From Buddleja alternifolia (Eukaryota > Streptophyta > Magnoliopsida > Lamiales > Scrophulariaceae), in contig CM033393.1 of the NCBI GenBank assembly GCA_019426215.1, positions 11,194,046 to 11,258,045 of the forward strand: 64,000 nucleotides of DNA. The letters run 5' to 3'. The translations under genes were made by a program, and so were the position numbers. Each line of letters begins with the position of its first letter. Within the stretch, counting starts at the first letter, position 1. Below, piece after piece: positions 53,496 to 64,000 of this stretch. Below the pieces are notes generated by a model that did no database searches, was not told where the DNA came from, and was given only the letters and a program-made list of their open reading frames with translations.

Positions 53496-54128
53496 TGCTG
53501 AAAGTTTGAAAGCTTTTTTTTTTTTTTTGAGAGAGGGAAGTATTTGCCTTGAGAGAGATGAAGAGTTTTACAGTAGAGAGAATTTGGGAAAGTGATAAAG
53601 TCTAACTGTAAAAACCTTGAAGGGTTTAAATAGAAGCAAAAAGTAACTTCTCAATGGCTACAATTTTGACACGTGGACACTCAAAGAGCTTGAATTTTGA
53701 AAGGATTCAAATCTGATACGTTTTAAGGAAAATATGGATGCAAAAAGTGTGGTAAAATAGTTTATCAGTTACCAAAAAGAGCAAAATTTTGGGATCCGCA
53801 GTTACCAAATTAATTGAAAAACGTTTGAAAAAATTTGAAATTTTCAGCGTGAAATACACGCGCCTGATTGTACATTGACACGTAATCAGACTCGTGCAGA
53901 CCTGAACTATCTCGGTTTTAGATAAAGGTCATTAACCGTCAGTTTGATTGATAGACATGCTTGAACAGTATCAAATCTAGTCTTTTGGACATATCCACAC
54001 ATTACCTTTAGCGATGAAAACTATGCATGATTTTTAAAATAATTTTCTTAGCGTTAACGTGGGAATCTCTTTAACGCTTAAGACTTTAGGAGAACAAAAT
54101 TTAATTTTGTAAAGTTTGAGATAAAGTC
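53496..54128 (-). other. M1 spacer upstream of ORF3
   Basis: Counterpart of P1 41175-42004; no gene. It ends at the M2 insertion; the five bases before it, AAGTC (54124-54128), should be the left copy of M2's target duplication. Confidence 0.5.
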
Positions 54129-55786
54129 TGTTGGTCCCAAGTGGCATACGAAAGGGTCTAGAAGGGGGGGGGGGTTGAATAGACCCTGAAGTCTTTTTCG
54201 ACTTCAAAAGATTTTGGACGCTTGAAGAGTCTAACGCTTGACTTAAGCCTTCACTTAAAATATAGGCGCTTTGGTGAAGCGTCTAACGAAGACTGTTTTT
54301 ATAAAGTTAACTTAGATTTCAAGAATCGAATACTTTAACCAAGTAGGTTTGAGCATTCACTTCTTTGATCAGTGTTAGCACAGCGAAATGATTTTTGTAG
54401 CCTTATTTGAAAAGCTTTAGCGTCACAGAAAGTTTCTTAGTGCTTAGCGTTCGATTGTGTTTTACTTAATCAGTTTATGCAATGATATGATAGATAAAAG
54501 AATTGACTGAAAAGTAAATGACACAATATTTGTAAGGTTCGTTGGGTAGTGTAATCCCAACTACGTCCTTCTTCTCCTTGAACATTTGAAGGCAATCCAC
54601 TAAAATGATTCTCAAAGAATCACACAGAATCTTCTACAAATTAGGGAGAGATGGATGTCGATGACTTGAGCTCCTTGATCACACTGATTTCTGCTCCAAA
54701 TCACTTCAATCCCCTTGCTTCTTTCACCCAGAAATATTGCAAGTATCCAACTTCGACTTCACACAGATCGCGAGGCTTGGATAGGGGTTTTTCTAAAAAG
54801 GTTTGTTTGATTTTGATGAAGTTCAAACAACTTGAAATATCTCAGTAGTAGTGTAGTTTCATCGAAAAGAAAGTTTGAGATATTGGGTTGACTGTCTCAC
54901 GATTTGAAGAAAAGCAAAGAGAATAATTTCTTGAAAGTTTGGCTTTTCTGAGATTGTAAGGAATGACACTTCAATGCAACAGAAATTCGACTTGATAATT
55001 GTTCTCTCTGTATTTTTGGCTTGTTGTTGAAGTTCTATTTATAGGCATTCTTGGAAAAAGTGTCTGTTTGACACATGCAAGGGCGCGTGTCTCTCACTTC
55101 CGCGAGTGAACGACTTTTGTCCTTTTTCCTGAAAATCTGCTGCACAAAAGTTGGTGCTGCAATCTTTGAATAGTTGACAGTCCAATAGGGTGGCTTCTCC
55201 GTACGTCTGAAAGTGCTTATCACATTTAATGCTCTTATCAGCATTTAATGCATTTGAAATAAATGCCCGTTGGATTTTAATGCTCTAAGAATATTTGCAT
55301 TAAACTCCTTCTGATCTGACGCTTCAGGAGAATGTTTGTCATTTGATAGACGCTTCATTCATGAGCTGAAAGTTCCATTTAATCTGGAGGACTATTTAAT
55401 GTTTGGACATTTGGAATAGTCTTCAGAATTCATTTAGAAGTGTAGACGCTTGAGGAGTCTTCAGTCTTCGTTACTTGACACCTCACTCAGAACATGTCAG
55501 GCGCTTAGAGTAAACTTCTTCACACTTCATTCATTATTGATTTCTTGGACGCTTGAAGTCTTCAGATTTCGCCGTCTTGATAAGCTCACTCAGAAAGTAT
55601 CAAACGCCTAATCTAACCGACTTCTTGATCTAAGAATGTCAAAAGTAAAAGATAAAATAGAGCCTATACATTTCTAATGTTCAAACGCTTATACAAGTAT
55701 CTATGAAATTTAAGCGTACATAACTTTGGGGTCTAACAAAATTCCTAATTGTCATCATCAAAATCTTAACATGAAATTTCCTATCA
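54129..55786 (-). repeat. M2 3' LTR
   Basis: 1658 bp. The part from 54129 to about 55315 is close to the P1 LTR; the rest, except the last roughly 65 bases, is different U3 sequence. The outermost end reads CCTATCA instead of CCTAACA. TATA (minus) 55036-55043. Confidence 0.85.
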
Positions 55787-55991
55787 ATTTCCCCCTTTTT
55801 GATGATGGCAATACTCACTCTTTTATAGTTCAAGAGTTACGACAGCCAAAGTTAATAAGCGTTATGTTAGTTAAGCTTCAACGAGATGTTTCAGCTGAAA
55901 AATGTACTTTATATATATTCGGAGAATTCATACATTTTACAAACTGTGTAGAAACAAAAGAAAAGATTGAATTACAAAGAACTATCACGAT

Positions 55992-58900
55992 CTACTTTTT
56001 TCTGGTAAGATTTCGTCGTCTGATCATTTCTGTTCTGATGGCTTCTTCGATGAGATCTTGAAGGGTGATCATTATCTGATGATCTCTGTCAATTACGAAG
56101 CGATTTTCCCTTTTTCTCCTTGTTTCATACATTTTATGCCGTCGATCCCATTCGAATGGATCAATACCCATATGCCTAAGCACTGCTCTGAACGCTTGAG
56201 AGAAGTCAGAGAACTCCATTTCCGCAGCCAAGTCTTGAGGAGTAGTAGGCTCTGGAAGTGGCGCTCGCTCCATCAGTATATTGAATTGTTCAAGTAACGC
56301 TTGAGATGGCACATGTATATCTGCTCTGAAAGCGATGGGAGGAAAACCAGTTCTTCTATTAGGAGTTCCCGTGGCGGCAACCCATGAAGGGTAATTGGAT
56401 TCGGGCAATGGAGGAGGAGGTGGCAAGAAGACAAAATCTTGTAGAATTTTCGGCTCTGGACGCTTCACTTCTTGGCGCTTAGAACTTGATTGAGCTCTTG
56501 AACTTGCAGGAGCTTTCCTCTTTTCCCCTTTATTGCCATCATCAGTCTTTACTGCATTTTCAGTAAGAATGGCAATTTGAGCGGCCATTTGGGCCATGGA
56601 TGCAGCCAACGCATCAAACTTTGCTTCAAGAGATTCTTTCACTGCAATCTGATTGGCTGCAAGTCCATCGATCATCGTCTGCATACGAGAAATAGCGGCA
56701 TCTATGGCAGCATCAGCAGCTCCGTGCATATGAGCAGCTTGAGCGCTCATATTCTCCTTCTCGATGTTAGCCAAGTTTTCCTTGATCCAGTGAAGAGATT
56801 ATGCATGATTTGACGCTTGAGCGTTCATCTCTTCCAATGCGTCAGTGAGGAGAGGCACAAATGTTTGAAGCACATTTTGAGAGGTAGCTTGTTGTTTAAA
56901 TTTTGAAGTGTGCTTTACTGACTCTAGAATGGTTGTTGAAATTCTGTATCGAATACAGACTGATGAATTTCCATCCCAGCAGCCTCAGGAATAGTTGAAG
57001 TTGAAGCGTCAGGCACAGCCTTTGGTTGAGACGCTTGAACTGGTTTCACTATTGGCGCTAAGGCAACTTCTGCATCAGATGTGGAAGGTAAAGAAGGGAC
57101 AGTAGTTAGATAACTAAAGTCAGAGAATCTGAAGTTGAGCCTTCCAAAATCTGAATCAGCATACTCCGTTGAGGAACTGTTGATTAACTCATTTACTCGA
57201 GAAACAGGAATGGTCGAGAAATCCCTTAAAGTTCGGATTGGAGTGTCCAGTGCTATGACCCATCCTGGTCCTAAGATCTGAAGCATGTGAATAACAAAGA
57301 TCTTCCACCGTGGAGCCTTAATAAAGAATAGAGCATCGTCATGTGGAGCGAATGAAAAACGTAGCACTCTATGTTTTAGCATCTCCGATGGACGCTCAGA
57401 CTTTGATACGTACATTGCCATGTATTCTTCAACGTAAGGCAGGGCTGCACGCGAGATGTCCGGATTTTGCTCGAGTAAAGAGAGTACATAGTTATAGTGT
57501 TCTATCAGTTCCTGTCGGAAAGAGGAGAGCAATGGATACCCAAAAAGAGGTCTGATAATGGATCCATTTGGCTTCCTCAGATTTGCAGTGAAGACGTTGT
57601 CGAAATCTCGTAACGGAGGGAGCATCTTCAACATATGTCTGATGTTGTCTTCCTGCTGACCAGGTGTAAGCGTCAAATCTAAAATAGGCTTTGTTCCGCT
57701 TGGTGACGCTTGGCCACAATAATTGATTGGCAAATCTGCAATCCTAGCCAACGCTTCACGTAGAAAGCGTTCAATTGGTTGACGGAAAGATGATAAGAGA
57801 GCAAGTGGGCCAACTCTTGCTTCTCGGCGCTGTAAGCAATATCGGGCAAACTGTCTTCTTTTATCTACCATGCCGAGTGTGAACAGGTGAGGTTCCTTGA
57901 CCAGTTCTTCAAATTTGTAACGCTGGCCGACGTAGGTTTCACACCAGGTAACCTCATTCATGCAGAAGGTTGTGCCTGCATTCAGAATGGCACGAAAGCC
58001 TTCATGATGAATATCTCGGATGGCTTCAAAGCGATGCTTATCAGGCTAATAGTTTGCATTCAGGACGCTTTGTAAGAAGTAATCAGTCTCCTCTTGAATG
58101 GGAGCATTTAGAGAGGCAGGACGCTCACCGATATAAGGACTTTTATTCTTCCACAATCTTAGGGGATTTGGAAGACTCGTATTAGCAGCACTGTGCACGA
58201 CTGTACGAAAGTGGGAATAACCTTCTTTGTTTAAAATTTCCTCTTTAGGATTTAAAAACACCACAGGTAGACGCTCATAGGCCCTAATCTTGTAGTTTCT
58301 TGGAGCAAAACCTGAAGGCTTACTGCGTCCCATATCCAGAAAGTAAGCTAAGTCCACATCCCTTTGTGGAATTTTATCAGTACCCCGTTTTTCAAAAATC
58401 TGTATAGAAGCTGGGTTAGGAGGTAGAGGATCTCCGTTGGCCAGTGCCAAGTAGTATGCAAATTCAACGCTTCTGACTTCATTGCTAAACAGCATTTCCA
58501 CAAGAGCCCGATCGCTATCAATTATCTTGGCTAAATCATTTTCAGCGACGATGTAGCATTCTTCATTATAGCCAGCTAGAATGAATTCTTCTTCAGGGAC
58601 TAGAGGCATGAAGTTGACAGAGTGATCAATTGTTCTGGAGGGGTCCAGACTAAAGAATTGCCTTGGCACAGGAGAACTCTCAATTAATTTTGTAGCGTCT
58701 TCAGCAATGCTCTGATTTTCTGAGATTTCCTCTGCTGTAATCAATGTTGTTGGTGGTGGGGAAGCTTCCTCTGAGATAGGCTCCTCAATGTCCAAAGTCA
58801 TGCTTCTGACAACATCTTTGGCAATGGCCACCACTTCAGTCAAGTTGACATCCAGATGGACATCAGTTGACGCTTCAGCCGCAGCTGGAATAAGAGCTGA

Positions 58901-60150
58901 GAGAGAAACATCCTCTATAAGAGCAGGATCTTCTATAGATGTAGGAACGAAAGAGCTGTGGGAAGAAATAAACTTACCCTGAGAACTTGTCTCAACAGCA
59001 ATACTCTGAGCGCTTGGCTCAACAGTCTCAGGCTCTTCAGGAACAGGAGCAGCCCGACGCTTGCTTGTCCTGGAGCGCTTGAATATTTTCTTCACGTTGA
59101 CTCCTTCAACGAGCTTAAGCGCTTGAGCAGGAGGAGCAGCAGTTGGTTCATCAAATTCGATTTGTTTGATGATTCCTTCCAGCTTCCTCCGCTTTAGAGG
59201 TAACTTGTCCTGTGCATCCTCATCAGTTTCCTTGTCATTTTCTGAGGAGCAGGAACAGCTTGTACCTTAGGCTTTCTTGGAGCCCTCTTCTTGGTAACAG
59301 TCGGACGCTTCACGGCTTCTTTTGGCACTGGACGCTCAACTTCCTCATCGGACACTTGACGTACTTCCAGATGCTTAGATAGTGGTTTAGCAGCACCACC
59401 AATCTTGGGAGGATTAAAAAGATTATTCAGAATCCTTCTTCCCAGCAACTTTGACTTATTCAACGGAAGACCAGACGAGTATACACACTGCGATTTGTAC
59501 AGCAGGTCACTTAGAACAAGCCCATAAGGTTTATTCGAGGCGCTTAAATAGTACCAAAACCTTCCAAAAATGTACTCACTCTAGTTGATCTTGATGTTGA
59601 GGAGTATAGCAGTCATCATCTGAAATTGTACTGGGTTCACCTTATCAAAGGTTCCCACTCGGCATTCTATGATCTTGTTGCAGAAATTAGCCAACAGTCG
59701 GTATTTGGATACCAGGTCTTTCTTTTCAAAGTACTGAGTGTAGGGTACATCGTCGTACGCACTCATGGTTGTCCATGCTTCCTTGATCTGTTTTAAAGTA
59801 ACATAGTCCAACGCCTCACCCTCATTTGAAAGATTGAAGTTCTTGGCAATGGTGGAAGCAGACAAGATAAATTCCTTTGGAGACTCCTTCTTGGATAAAG
59901 GAATTAGACAAGAGATAGACTTCTTGTCCTCTGAAAGTTTAGCAGTCTTCCAGAAGGTGTCGACTTCAGTCGGAAACAGATAGGAGTATTGGGTCAAGAA
60001 CGGTTTAAGCCCAGCTTTGACGACCATGTCCATCATGTCTGTTAGATTGATCTGAGGTTGTTCATAGAGAAATTTCCAGTCGACAACAAGGCCTTCAGTC
60101 ACCCTGATGGTAAGTTCAGCAGAAGTAGACGAAGATTTCTTTGGTGCCAT
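55992..60150 (-). pseudogene. M2 ORF3 (broken)
   Basis: From MAPKKSSSTS (ATG 60150). Near-identical to P1 for the first roughly 400 codons, then diverged. A TAG at 59578 replaces a Trp kept in P1; one base is lost near 59242; TAG at 58046 coincides with P1's stop at 43928; a frame change is near 56935. It contains the same KKIFKRSRTSKRR basic run (59092-59050), a region of about 100 codons absent in P1 (SLDPSRTIDHSVNFMPLVPE onward), NEVTWCETYVGQRY, a coiled-coil (about 56770-56560) and a basic tail (RRRNLTRKK). Function unknown. Confidence 0.7.
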
Positions 60151-60981
60151 TTTTAGTGAAAGAGATGAACTGAGATTTTCTTTTGCTTTGAGAGAGAGAG
60201 AATAAATTTTGCAGATATGTTTGAGTAAAAGTGAATTGCCTTTCTGCAGAAATTGTATTTTAAATGACACAGTAAAGAATTTTTGAAACTTGTGTTCTCT
60301 AGTCTCTGTAGGATTTAGACACGTGTAACGACTTTTGAATCTCAGCCATAAATTCATTAACTGCGGACGCGAGTTTTGTGTAATAGAGAGAAGTTACATT
60401 TGGTAATTCTCATATATAAAGATTTGACATCCGAGTTAAAAATTTTAAAACGTTTGGCATTTCCAGAGTGTAACGGACGCGCCTGTTTGTACACTAACAC
60501 GTACACAAACACGTACTATCTCTGAACCGTCATTTTGAAAAAGAAACTTTTGATTACCCGCCAGTTGGATGTGATAGAAGCGTGCAAGTAGAGTACAAAA
60601 TAGACTTTTGAGTCTACCCACTACTTTGAAAGAAGTTTGTAAACTTTATGCATGGCTTGTAAAGAAAATAATTTTATATTAAGAGTTGATGGGAATTGAT
60701 TCAACGCTTAACTGATATCACTTGTTGATATATGACTTTTATATATGAAAATTAGACGCTTAGGATTGAAAAGACTTTTATGTTTGAGCGTCCAATATTT
60801 TATGCATATGTAATACTGAGCGTTGATGATCATGCATCTGATAATTTTGATCATTTGGTTAAGTACAACTTTAAGGTTCCCCCTAAATTTGATAAGTTGT
60901 ACCAGTTAGGAAAATCTTTGAGACACAAATTAAGTGGATTCCCCCTAAATTATATGTCTAATAAAATATGATGCAAAATGA
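60151..60981 (-). other. M2 spacer between pol and ORF3
   Basis: Matches P1 41175-42004, including the two purine tracts (CCCCC runs at about 60879 and 60940 on this strand). No gene. Confidence 0.55.
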
Positions 60982-61488
60982 TTAAGCGTTTAAATCAATC
61001 ATACCTAATTCACTTCTCAAAGTGAGAAAACGTTGTTCGTTGAGTGCTCTGGTGAAGATATCTGCCAATTGTTTGTCAATTCCAATGAAGTGCATGGAGA
61101 TATCTTTCTTTTGAACGTGGTCACGAAGAAAATGGTATCTAATGTCAACGTGTTTGGTTCTGGAATGAAGAACAGGGTTTTGAGTCATGGCTAGAGCACT
61201 TTGGTTATCACAATGAATGGGGGTTGGACCTAGGATTATTCCAGAATCTCTAAGTTGTTGTCTCATCCATAATACTTGTGCACAACAACTTCCTACAGCT
61301 ACATACTCAGCTTCGGCTGTGGAGGTAGCTATGGATTGTTGTTTCTTGCTATGCCATGAAACTAACCTATCACCTAAAAATTGACAAGTACCACTAGTGC
61401 TTTTACGATCTATTTTGCAACCTGCAAAATCTGCATCTGAGTAACCAATTAGTTCAAAAGGAGAATCCCTAGGATACCATAAGCCCAC
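60982..61488 (-). pseudogene. M2 RNase H
   Basis: GLWYPRDSPFELIGYSDADF to GMIDLNA, open across the whole domain. It is separated from the RT by a TAG at 61489, where P1 has a Gln codon. Catalytic acidic residues are kept. Confidence 0.85.
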
Positions 61489-61491
61489 ATT

Positions 61492-62697
61492 CTAAGTGCC
61501 TTTCAGGTATTTAAGGATCTTCTGGGCAGCAATTAAGTGTGACTCTTTAGGATCGGCTTGAAATCGTGCACACATGCATACCGAAAACATAATATCAGGT
61601 CTACTGGCAGTAAGATAAAGAAGTGAACCGATGATACCTCTATAATTAGTAATATCAACTTTCTTTCCACTCTCATCTTTATCTAACTTAAACGTTTGGC
61701 TCATTGGAATTTTTGAATATGATGCATTTTCCATACCAAATTTCTTAATCATATCTCGTGTATATTTAGCTTGATTAATAAATATTCCATTAGGGAGTTG
61801 TTTAACTTGTAATCCTAAGAAGAAAGTTAATTCACCCATCATGCTCATTTCAAATTGTTCTTGCATCATTTTCGAAAATTTCTCACACAGACGCTTGTTA
61901 GTAGAGCCAAATATAATATCATCAACGTAAATTTGGACTAAGAGAATATCTTCGTTATTGGTAATTTTAAATAACGTTGTATCAACGCTGCCTTTTGAAA
62001 AACCTTTACCAATAAGAAAGATAGAGAGAGTGTCATACCATGTTCGGGGTGCTTGCTTAAGCCCATAAAGTGCTTTTTCTAGCTTGTAAACCATACCCAT
62101 ACCAGGATTGTTGATGAATCCCTGTGATTGCTCCACATACACTTCTTCTTGGAGTTTACCATTCAGGAAGGCACTCTTCACGTCCATTTGATACACTATG
62201 AACTTGTTGAACGCTGCATACGCTAGAAACATGCGGATTGCTTCAAGACGAACAACAGGAGTGTATGTCTCATCAAAGTCAATACCCTCCTCTTGGCAAT
62301 ATCCTTGAGCTACGAGTCTAGCCTTGTTTCTTGTCACAATGTCGTTCTCATCCATCTTGTTTCTATATAACCATCTAGTTCCAATAACTCCTTGGTGAGT
62401 TGGTCTTGGTACTAGCATCCAAACCTTATTTCGTTCAAACTGATTAAGCTCTTCTTTCATAGCTTCAATCCAACTTGGGTCGCTTAGCGCTTCATCCACT
62501 TTCTTAGGTTCCATTTGAGATAGAAAGCTTGCGAACATAGCCTTATTGAACGTAGCGGCTCTAGTCCTAACAGGCGCTTCAATATCTCCAATAATCTGCT
62601 CAGGTGGATGATCACGCAGCCAAAGTCTGTCTGGTTGAAAGGGGTTAAGAGGTTGAACAGGCGCTTGAGGATCATACGCTTGACTACCTTCTTGCAT
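61492..62697 (-). pseudogene. M2 reverse transcriptase (open, catalytic residues kept)
   Basis: 401 codons covering linker and [33 protein letters not shown] with the motif A Asp, [23 protein letters not shown] and [10 protein letters not shown]. It is better preserved than P1's RT and gives the reference for P1's changes. Upstream frames are closed, so the polyprotein is still broken. Confidence 0.88.
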
Positions 62698-63600
62698 AGG
62701 CGCTCCAAGTTCACAATTCCGTGTGTGCTCTTGATGATCACTCTATTCATGATCATCAACATTTCTTACATGATTATCTAGAGTAATCTTAAGAGGTGGC
62801 ACTGAGATCTCATCATCGTCGTCAGTATCTTCATCAATAGTAATCTTAGACGCTTGATGACATATATCTTCAACTCCTACATCATTTATATTAACCTTAC
62901 TCGGTTCTTGGTTAGCATCATAAAAAACAACATGAATAGATTCCTCAACCTTCGATTTGATCTTATTGAGAATGCGAAAATTCTTTCCATTCTTGGCGTA
63001 GCCTAGAAAGATTCCCTCATCTGCTTTAGGATCAAAAGTCTTTAGGCTTTGGGATCCATTATTATGAATAAAGCACTAAGAACCAAAGACGTGAAAATAT
63101 GAAACATTTGGCTTACGTCCCTTCCACAATTCATATGGAGTTTTCCCATGTTGTTTGTTGATCATGCGATGGTTTTGAGTATAACAGGCAGTGTTGATCG
63201 CTTGGGCTTAAAACCTAGGAGCGAGCTTGGATTCTGCTAACATAGTCCTAGCGGCTTCCTTAAGCGTTCAGTTCCGGCGCTCAGCAACACCATTTTGTTG
63301 GGGAGTTCTGGGAGCTGAATACTCATGATATATTCAATTTTCTGTACAAAACTTCTCAACAATCTTATTAGTAAACTCAGTACCGTGATCGCTTCTTATT
63401 CTTGCAACCTTAAGATTTTTCAATATTTGAAGTTACCGAATAAGCGTTGTTAACTTGTCACATCTTTCATCTTTGGATGAAAGAAATTCCACCCAAGTAA
63501 ATCGAGAGAAATCATCTACTGTCACCAAAGTATACTTCTTACCGCTTACACTGATTGTTTGAACAGGTCCAAACAAATCCATGTGAAGTAGTTCAAGTAT
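62698..63600 (-). pseudogene. M2 integrase (broken)
   Basis: Conserved wording LLHMDLFGPVQTISVSGKKY (about 63580), then RIRSDHGTEF, APRTPQQNG and AERRN, but several stops interrupt it (for example near 63432 and 63074). It retains the roughly 22 bases lost in P1. Confidence 0.8.
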
Positions 63601-64000
63601 TCTAGACGTAGATAGATGAGGTTTTCTCTTGAACGATGATTTAACTTGTTTACCCATTTGACAAGCGTCACAACGACGATCCTTATGAAATGGTCCATTT
63701 GGTAATCCCTCTACAAGATTTTGACTTATTAACTGAGAGATTGTCTTAAAGTTGAGGTGATTCATTTTTCTATGCCATAACCAACCCATTTTAGATTCAT
63801 TTTTAGCAACAAAACATGTTGGATTGTTATCAAGTGTTGAACCCCAATCTACTAAATATACGTTGTTAGTTCTTTTTCCTTTCAGTTTAGTAGACTTAGT
63901 CTTAGTGTCGTTTATTTAGCAACAGTCACTTGAGAATATGACTTCAAAGCCTTTATCACAAAATTGACTTATGCTTAATAAATTATGCTTCAGACCCTCA
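63601..64000 (-). pseudogene. M2 GAG-pre-integrase and protease C-terminal end (partial)
   Basis: MGWLWHRKMNHLNFKTI (63789 on) and CDACQMGKQVKSSF. Upstream, to 64000, matches P1 38225-38400, with a TAA at about 63915. The protease active site lies outside the window. Confidence 0.75.

Larger units (their letters stand above)
33832..54128 (-). mobile_element. Sirevirus-type copia M1, minus strand, interrupted by P1 and M2
   Basis: Its 3' LTR is split: 33832-34154 and 47757-48958 rejoin to about 1525 bp once P1 and one copy of its AAGAC duplication are removed. Next to the LTR is the polypurine tract (48959-48972, minus AAAAAGGGGGAAAT), then an ORF3 pseudogene (49195-53495) and spacer to 54128. 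There M2's LTR begins, so M1's pol, gag and 5' LTR are beyond M2, outside the window. Its ORF3 and U3 differ strongly from P1 and M2, so it is another subfamily. Confidence 0.85.
54129..64000 (-). mobile_element. Sirevirus-type copia M2, minus strand (partial)
   Basis: 3' LTR (54129-55786), polypurine tract (55787-55800), ORF3 (55992-60150), RNase H, RT, integrase and GAG-pre-integrase, running off the right edge before protease and gag. Its pol is nearly the same as that of P1. It is inserted in M1's spacer. Confidence 0.9.

Overview
This window looks like plant (angiosperm) nuclear heterochromatin. It is AT-rich and holds no rRNA, tRNA or CRISPR array that I can see. Almost every base belongs to a transposable element: an Athila-type Ty3/gypsy tandem, a BARE/Angela-type Ty1/copia, three Sirevirus-type Ty1/copia elements, a CACTA DNA transposon, a Mutator-like MITE and a solo LTR. 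The only host-like coding trace is a broken FAR1/FRS zinc-finger fragment. The species cannot be told from the sequence.

Left nest (1-33106). The oldest layer is the 3' end of a copia element (31155-33106), whose LTR carries a 364-bp MITE. A minus-strand Athila-like tandem sits in it. Its 5' LTR (partial, 30338-31154) leads into internal copy B (about 26903-30337, continuing through 17362-17466 and 6945-7672). Next come a complete middle LTR (5564-6944) and internal copy A (1-5563, running off the window). The middle LTR has a polypurine tract on one side and a tRNA-Asp-type primer-binding site on the other, so it serves two elements. The tandem carries a protease-like ORF and an ORF3-like gene but no reverse transcriptase or integrase. 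Three later insertions interrupt it: a solo LTR (2190-3786), a BARE/Angela copia (7673-17361) and a CACTA element (17467-26899).

The CACTA element is the best-preserved unit. It has a TAG target duplication, matching termini, arrays of subterminal hairpins, an uninterrupted 1072-aa tnp2-type transposase, and a second gene whose 12 inferred exons join in frame to 727 codons ending in a Ulp1-type cysteine protease. It looks potentially autonomous.

Right nest (33107-64000). A degenerate FAR1/FRS fragment is interrupted by a minus-strand Sirevirus (M1). A plus-strand Sirevirus (P1, 34155-47751, target duplication AAGAC) is inserted in M1's LTR. A third, minus-strand copy (M2, from 54129) is inserted in M1's internal region and runs off the window. 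P1 and M2 share nearly the same pol and the first third of a large third ORF, but differ across one contiguous block from mid-ORF3 into the LTR U3. Comparing P1 with M2 shows that every premature stop that can be resolved is a C:G to T:A change (Trp or Gln codon to stop), as expected from deamination of methylated cytosine.

The points most worth a second look are: the intact CACTA with its ULP gene; GC-rich palindrome arrays directly upstream of the TATA boxes in the Athila-type LTRs; the LTR-sharing Athila tandem lacking RT and IN; the ORF3-to-U3 module exchange; and the TAG codon shared by otherwise diverged ORF3 copies.
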